The translations under genes and the position numbers were made by a program. This document shows positions 59,933 through 64,000 of a stretch of 64,000 nucleotides of DNA, piece after piece. Within the stretch, counting starts at the first letter, position 1. Each line of letters begins with the position of its first letter. The notes under the pieces were generated by a model. The model was not told the origin of the DNA. It did no database searches and saw only the letters and a program-made list of their open reading frames with translations. Origin of the DNA: Streptomyces violascens (lineage in GTDB: Bacteria; Actinomycetota; Actinomycetes; Streptomycetales; Streptomycetaceae); contig NZ_BMUA01000012.1 in NCBI RefSeq assembly GCF_014649955.1, positions 176,555-240,554 on the forward strand. Reading direction: 5' to 3'.

Positions 59933-61075
59933 CTACTTGTCGATGTCCCCGACGACGAAGAACAGCGACCCCAGGATCGCCACCATGTCGGCGACGAGCG
60001 TCCCCGGCAGCAGCACGGCGAGCGCCTGGATGTTGTTGTACGAGGCCGAGCGCAGCTTCAGCCGGTACGGCGTCTTCTCGCCCTTGCTGACGAGGTAGTA
60101 GCCGTTGATGCCGAGCGGGTTCTCGGTCCAGGCGTACGTGTGGCCCTCGGGCGCCTTGAGGACCTTGGGCAGGCGCTGGTTGATCGGGCCGGGGGCGAGG
60201 CCGTCCATCCTGTCGAGGCAGGCGTCGGCGAGGTCGAGCGCGTTGTGGGTCTGCTCCAAGAGGCACTCGAACCGGGCCAGGCAGTCGCCCTCGGTGCGGG
60301 TGACGACCTTCAGGGTGTCCCGCAGCTCCCCGTACGCGAGGTAGGGCTCGTCGCGGCGCAGGTCGAAGTCGACGCCGGAGGCGCGGGCGATGGGCCCGCT
60401 GACTCCGTACGCGTGCACGGCCTCGGCGGGCAGGACACCGACGCCCCTGGTACGGGCCCGGAAGATCTCGTTCCCGAGCACGAGCCGGTCGTAGACGTCC
60501 ATGCGTGAACGCACCGAGGCGACGGCGTGCCGGACCCGGCCGAGCCAGCCCAGCGGCAGGTCCTCCTTGAGGCCGCCGACCCGGTTGAACATGTAGTGCA
60601 TGCGGCCGCCGGAGACCTCCTCCATGACGGCCTGGAGCTCCTCGCGCTCGCGGAAGGCGTGGAAGACGGGGGTGATGCCGCCGAGCTCCAGCGGGTACGA
60701 GCCGAGGAACATCAGGTGGTTGAGCACCCGGTTCAGCTCGGCGAGCAGGGTGCGGGTCCACACGGCGCGCTCGGGCACCTCCATGCCGAGCATCCGCTCC
60801 ACGGCCATGACCACGCCGAGCTCGTTGGAGAACGCGGAGAGCCAGTCGTGGCGGTTGGCCAGCATCACGATCTGGCGGTAGTCGCGGGCCTCGAAGAGTT
60901 TCTCGGCGCCGCGGTGCATGTAGCCGATGACCGGCTCCGCGTGCTGGATTCGCTCCCCGTCCAGCACGAGCTTGAGCCGCAGCACTCCGTGGGTGGACGG
61001 ATGCTGGGGCCCGATGTTGAGCACCATGTCGGTGCTCTCCGCCCCGCCCCCGATCCCGACCGTCGTCTCCGTCAT
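59933..61075 (-). CDS. nuoD: NADH-quinone oxidoreductase subunit D paralogue
   Basis: A 380-residue homologue of the 49-kDa subunit that lines the quinone site of complex I. NIGPQHPSTHGVLRL, GYMHRGAEKLFE (Arg55 in HRGAEK), and the end ADMVAILGSLFFVVGDIDK are conserved. It stands alone: no other nuo gene is within the window, so it is a paralogue outside the main operon. It may serve a partial or alternative complex. It is 457 bp downstream of an NDUFAF7-like methyltransferase gene on the same strand. Confidence 0.9.
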   Translation of the reverse strand: MTETTVGIGGGAESTDMVLNIGPQHPSTHGVLRLKLVLDGERIQHAEPVIGYMHRGAEKLFEARDYRQIVMLANRHDWLSAFSNELGVVMAVERMLGMEVPERAVWTRTLLAELNRVLNHLMFLGSYPLELGGITPVFHAFREREELQAVMEEVSGGRMHYMFNRVGGLKEDLPLGWLGRVRHAVASVRSRMDVYDRLVLGNEIFRARTRGVGVLPAEAVHAYGVSGPIARASGVDFDLRRDEPYLAYGELRDTLKVVTRTEGDCLARFECLLEQTHNALDLADACLDRMDGLAPGPINQRLPKVLKAPEGHTYAWTENPLGINGYYLVSKGEKTPYRLKLRSASYNNIQALAVLLPGTLVADMVAILGSLFFVVGDIDK

Positions 61076-61532
61076 GCGGGCCAGTATCCCCTGCGGCGGA
61101 ACGGCCGGGGTGCGCCGGGGCTCCGCCCCGGACCCCGTTGGCCCCTCCCCGCCCCTTCCCGCTGCAGCACTCTGCGGCTGCGCCGCGTGGCCTCCGGGGT
61201 GGGGCCGTGGCCCGGCAGGGAGCGTCGGGGCTCTGCCCCCAGACCCCGGTTGGCCCCTCCCCGCCCTTTCCCAGACCCTCCGGGGGTGGGTGGTGTTCGG
61301 CTCCGGCCGATGGTGGTGGTGCTTTCGGCTGCGGGCCGTGGGTGGTTGCTCGCGCAGTTCCCCGCGCCCCTGGCAGTATCGGTTCTGCCAGCACCGGCAT
61401 CTTCAGCCCGTCATGGGGGTCCCCCCTGGCCCTTGAGGCCTTGGGGGAGATTGAGGACGAGCGCCCTTCAGGCGCGAACCGGGTCTGGGGCGGAGCCCCA
61501 GGGGCCCCCGCTCAGGCCGGGCCCCCGCCAGG
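61076..61532. repeat. Repeat spacer between nuoD and the methyltransferase gene
   Basis: It holds no gene. It is a mirror-order copy of the dispersed family: GGGGC-TCC-GCCCC near 61118, CGGGGCTCTGCCCCCAGACC near 61225, then TTTCGGCTGCGGGCCGTGGG and CGCGCAGTTCCCCGCGCCCC (about 61322-61375), GCCCTTCAGGCGCGAACCGG and a CTGGGGC-GGA-GCCCCAG hairpin near 61485. Confidence 0.75.
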
Positions 61533-62516
61533 TCAAACCCTCTGGATCAGCCACCCGAAGTCCCCCAGCCCGCCCCGCGAGGTGAGTTCGGCCGCCTCCC
61601 CCGCCCCGGCCAGCGCCCGCACGTACTCGGCCGGATCGGAGGACGCCAGGGACAGCGGGGGCCGGGCCCCCGAGACCCCGAGGCGGGCCAGCGCCGAGCG
61701 CTGCGGAACCAGCTCCGCCCCCGGCAGCGCGCACGCGTCGAGGGCGACATGCGCCGTGATGTCGCAGGACCCGTCCGGCACGGGCGAAACCTCCCGCCCA
61801 TCCCGAAACCCGCTCAGCGTCCCGAAGAGCGGCCGGGACCCCGACGTATGCGCATAGTCGACGGCCACGGCGACCCCCGCGTCCAGCGAGCCCACCGCCC
61901 CCGCCCACGCCTCGTCCCGCGGCCACCCGATCTCGGCCCGGGAGCCCGGCTCGCTCAGCGGCCACCAGCGCGCGAGCCACTCCGCGTCCGCCCCCGACAC
62001 CGGCGCCCCCAGCGTCTGGGTGCCGTCCGGCCGGACGAGGACGAGCCTGGCCACCCCGTCCGGGTCGGCCTCCGCCACGTCCACCGGCACGTTGTCCAGC
62101 CACTCGTTGGCGAAGAGCAGTCCCCGGATGCCCGAGGGGAGGGAGGCGCGCCAGGAGATCCGGCCGTCGAGACCGGCCGGGCGGGCCGCGCGTTCCACGG
62201 CGTACGCCCGGACCGGGAACCCGGCCGGCAGCGCGGCCAGCACCCCGGTCAGCAGCTCCCCGCGTCCCGCGCCGACATCCACGAGGTCGACCGGCCCGGG
62301 CCCGAGCCCGGCCGCGACCTCCGTAAGGAGGCGCGCGACAGCCCCCGCGAAGAGCGGCGAGGCGTGCACCGACGTGCGGAAATGCCCGGCGGGACCCTCG
62401 GGCCGCAGATAGAACCCGCCCTCGCCGTACAGCGCCCGCTCGGTGGCGACCCGCCATCCACAAGGGTCCCCGGGGCCGCTCGGACCAGGGGACTGCTGAC
62501 ACGTCTCATCCGTCAC
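61533..62516 (-). CDS. NDUFAF7/MidA-like SAM methyltransferase
   Basis: A 327-residue class I methyltransferase. Motif I is LVDVGAGRGEL at about 78-88. ANEWLDNVPVD corresponds to the NE-[FL]-DAxPV motif of the MidA/NDUFAF7 family (PF02636). FRTSVHASPLFAGAVARLL is the usual N-terminal helix. The human homologue methylates an arginine of the NuoD homologue NDUFS2. Here the nuoD paralogue is the next gene downstream. GTG 62516 is the start. It is divergent from the sensor kinase gene. Confidence 0.83.
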   Translation of the reverse strand: MTDETCQQSPGPSGPGDPCGWRVATERALYGEGGFYLRPEGPAGHFRTSVHASPLFAGAVARLLTEVAAGLGPGPVDLVDVGAGRGELLTGVLAALPAGFPVRAYAVERAARPAGLDGRISWRASLPSGIRGLLFANEWLDNVPVDVAEADPDGVARLVLVRPDGTQTLGAPVSGADAEWLARWWPLSEPGSRAEIGWPRDEAWAGAVGSLDAGVAVAVDYAHTSGSRPLFGTLSGFRDGREVSPVPDGSCDITAHVALDACALPGAELVPQRSALARLGVSGARPPLSLASSDPAEYVRALAGAGEAAELTSRGGLGDFGWLIQRV

Positions 62517-62612
62517 GGGGCCAAGTCTCCACCTTGCGGAGTACGCCGACGGGGTCAGGATCGCCCCGGCGGTTGACCCCTGCACCTATCTGCTTTCCCT
62601 ACGCTGGGTTAC

Positions 62613-63821
62613 GTGCAGCGCCTCTACGACTTCATCCGCAGACACCCGACCGGGGTCGACACCTTCTGGGCCGTCATCCTGTTCGGGTTCTCCGGCCTGC
62701 AGATCACGGCGGCCGCGCACGACCCGAAGCAGGCCTCCTGGGGCATCCACGTCCTGGTGGCGCTCGGGATGAGTACGGCCGTGGCGCTGCGCCGCAAGGT
62801 TCCCGAGAAGATGCTGCTGCTCGTGATCGCCATGGGCCTGGTCCAGCTCGCGCTGAACGTCAATCCGCAGATCCATGACTTCGCGATGCTGGTCATCGTC
62901 TACACGGTGGCCTCCGCGGGCGAGCGCTGGGCCTCTCGGGTCGCACTGATCGGCGGGCTGTGCGCGGCGCCGCTCGCGCATTTCCGGTGGATGGACACCG
63001 GCGGCATCAACACCGCGACGGAGAAGGTCTTCTTCGTCATCATCATGACCGTCCCGTTCGTCCTCGCCTGGGTGCTCGGCGACTCGATGCGCACCCGCAA
63101 GGCCTACTTCGCCCAGCTGGAGGAGCGGGCCTCGCGCCTGGAGCGCGAGCGCGAGGCCCAGGCCAAGGTGGCCGTCGCGGCCGAGCGGGCCCGGATCGCC
63201 CGCGAGCTGCACGACGTGGTCGCGCACAACGTGTCGGTGATGGTCGTGCAGGCCGACGGCGCGGCGTACGTGATGGACACCTCGCCGGAGCAGGCGAAGA
63301 CGGCCCTGGAGACGATCTCGATGACCGGGCGCCAGGCGCTCGCCGAGATGCGCCGGCTGCTCGGCGTGCTGCGCACGGGAGAGCACCAGGAGGCGGGGGA
63401 GTACGTGCCGCAGCCGGACGTCCAGCAGATCGAGGACCTGGTCGAGACGGTCCGCGGGGCAGGCCTCACCGTCGACTTCAAGATCGAGGGCACCCCGCGC
63501 CCGCTGCCCAGCGGCGTCGAGCTCACGGCGTACCGCATCGTGCAGGAGGCGCTCACCAACACCCGCAAGCACGGCGGCCCGGACGCGGGGGCGAGCGTGC
63601 GGCTCGTGTACTTCGACGACGGGCTCGGCCTGCTCGTCGAGGACGACGGCCGCGGCGCCGCCCACGAGATGTACGAGGACGGCGGCGCGGACGGCCAGGG
63701 CCACGGCCTGATCGGCATGCGCGAGCGGATCGGCATGGTCGGGGGCACCCTTGACGCGGGGCCGCGCCCCGGCGGCGGCTTCCGCATCAGCGCCCTGCTG
63801 CCGCTGAAACCGGCCCACTGA
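62613..63821 (+). CDS. NarL-type sensor histidine kinase
   Basis: A 402-residue sensor kinase. The N-terminal 150 residues have five or so membrane helices without a large sensor loop. The HisKA_3 dimerisation helix has the phospho-acceptor His200 in ARIARELHDVVAHNVSVMVV. The ATPase domain has QEALTNTRKH (N-box) and LGLLVEDDGRG (G1). GTG 62613 is the start. Its partner response regulator gene should follow, and does so only as a fragment at 63928. The signal is unknown. Confidence 0.87.
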   Translation: MQRLYDFIRRHPTGVDTFWAVILFGFSGLQITAAAHDPKQASWGIHVLVALGMSTAVALRRKVPEKMLLLVIAMGLVQLALNVNPQIHDFAMLVIVYTVASAGERWASRVALIGGLCAAPLAHFRWMDTGGINTATEKVFFVIIMTVPFVLAWVLGDSMRTRKAYFAQLEERASRLEREREAQAKVAVAAERARIARELHDVVAHNVSVMVVQADGAAYVMDTSPEQAKTALETISMTGRQALAEMRRLLGVLRTGEHQEAGEYVPQPDVQQIEDLVETVRGAGLTVDFKIEGTPRPLPSGVELTAYRIVQEALTNTRKHGGPDAGASVRLVYFDDGLGLLVEDDGRGAAHEMYEDGGADGQGHGLIGMRERIGMVGGTLDAGPRPGGGFRISALLPLKPAH

Positions 63822-63858
63822 CACGGGCCCCCGCTGATACCGGGCCACTGATTTCCTG

Positions 63859-63894
63859 TACGTACTCGACTACGCAATCGACTACGTACTCGAC
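63859..63894. repeat. Three 12-bp tandem repeats upstream of the regulator fragment
   Basis: TACGTACTCGAC (63859-63870), TACGCAATCGAC (63871-63882) and TACGTACTCGAC (63883-63894) lie in tandem, 33 bp before the start codon of the truncated regulator gene. Outer copies are identical; the central one differs at two positions. Confidence 0.7.
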
Positions 63895-63927
63895 TCGACC
63901 GCTGTACGCCGTGATGGAGAGGGAACG

Positions 63928-63984
63928 ATGACAATCCGCGTGATGCTCGTCGAGGACGAGGTGACCCATACACTTCGGGGCTGA
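63928..63984 (+). pseudogene. Response regulator gene cut after about 11 codons
   Basis: The frame opens with MTIRVMLVEDE, the usual beginning of a receiver domain including the acidic pair, with GAGAGGGAACG upstream. It then reads VTHTLRG and stops at TGA 63982. No receiver continues like this, so sequence similarity is lost near 63960. It is preceded by its cognate-type kinase. Causes could be an insertion junction (the new sequence starts GTGACCCATACACTTCGGGG), a rearrangement, or an assembly edge. The window ends 16 bases later, so the cause cannot be read. Confidence 0.7.
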
Positions 63985-64000
63985 CCTGCGACTTTAGGAC

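Overview
The window is very G+C rich, uses GTG and TTG starts freely, and carries gene neighbourhoods typical of Streptomyces: tilS-hpt-ftsH-folE facing folP-folB-folK, ppa next to dacB, and DUF397 with a DUF5753 regulator. It is most likely chromosomal DNA of a Streptomyces or a close relative. I see no tRNA, rRNA, CRISPR array, intact insertion sequence or prophage.

Layout. 0-7 kb: a repeat-rich spacer, a sacsin/Hsp90-like ATPase protein, a CtpE-like P-type cation ATPase and a DUF2530 membrane protein. 7-12 kb: an NCS2 purine permease, a small ribbon-helix-helix-like protein, a MarR regulator with an MFS exporter, and a secreted VCBS-repeat protein meeting that exporter at a perfect 60-bp palindrome. 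12-19 kb: ThpR, two tandem aldo/keto reductases, MarR with an AhpD-like protein, a DUF4232 lipoprotein, an NmrA-like reductase divergent from its HxlR regulator, and a DUF2786 protein. 20-25 kb: a FUSC-type membrane protein, a lipoprotein and a whiJ/abaA-like developmental cluster (DUF397, RsbW-type ATPase, HTH-DUF5753). 25-30 kb: an aldehyde dehydrogenase, a DinB protein, and a PadR-ABC exporter operon with an elaborate operator region. 30-36 kb: glutamate decarboxylase, YbjQ, DedA, ThrE-type exporter, pyrophosphatase and a PBP4-type carboxypeptidase.

36-49 kb is housekeeping: a DUF2342 metalloprotease, tilS, hpt, ftsH and folE on the plus strand, converging on a minus-strand folate operon (folP, NTF2-like, folB, folK, DUF3180). 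Between folE and DUF3180 lies the oddest locus: a frameshifted, intein-like LAGLIDADG homing endonuclease gene. A MarR regulator divergent from a DHA2 exporter follows. 49-57 kb: an MprF-like lysyltransferase, an esterase-fold membrane protein and a complete glycine betaine/choline-type ABC importer. 57-64 kb: an MmyB-type regulator, an orphan type III polyketide synthase, a stand-alone nuoD paralogue near an NDUFAF7/MidA-like methyltransferase, and a NarL-type sensor kinase whose response regulator gene is cut off after about 11 codons at the window end.

Seven spacers hold more than 300 bp without a gene. Six of them carry the same dispersed family of repeats: short GC hairpins of the form CTGGGGC-N3-GCCCCAG, plus a block containing GAACTGCGCGAGCAACCAC or a divergent form of it. 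The best candidates for something unusual are the broken homing endonuclease, the nuoD/NDUFAF7-like pair, the truncated response regulator, and a 12-bp operator core shared by two unrelated exporter loci. All function calls rest on reading motifs; no database search was run.
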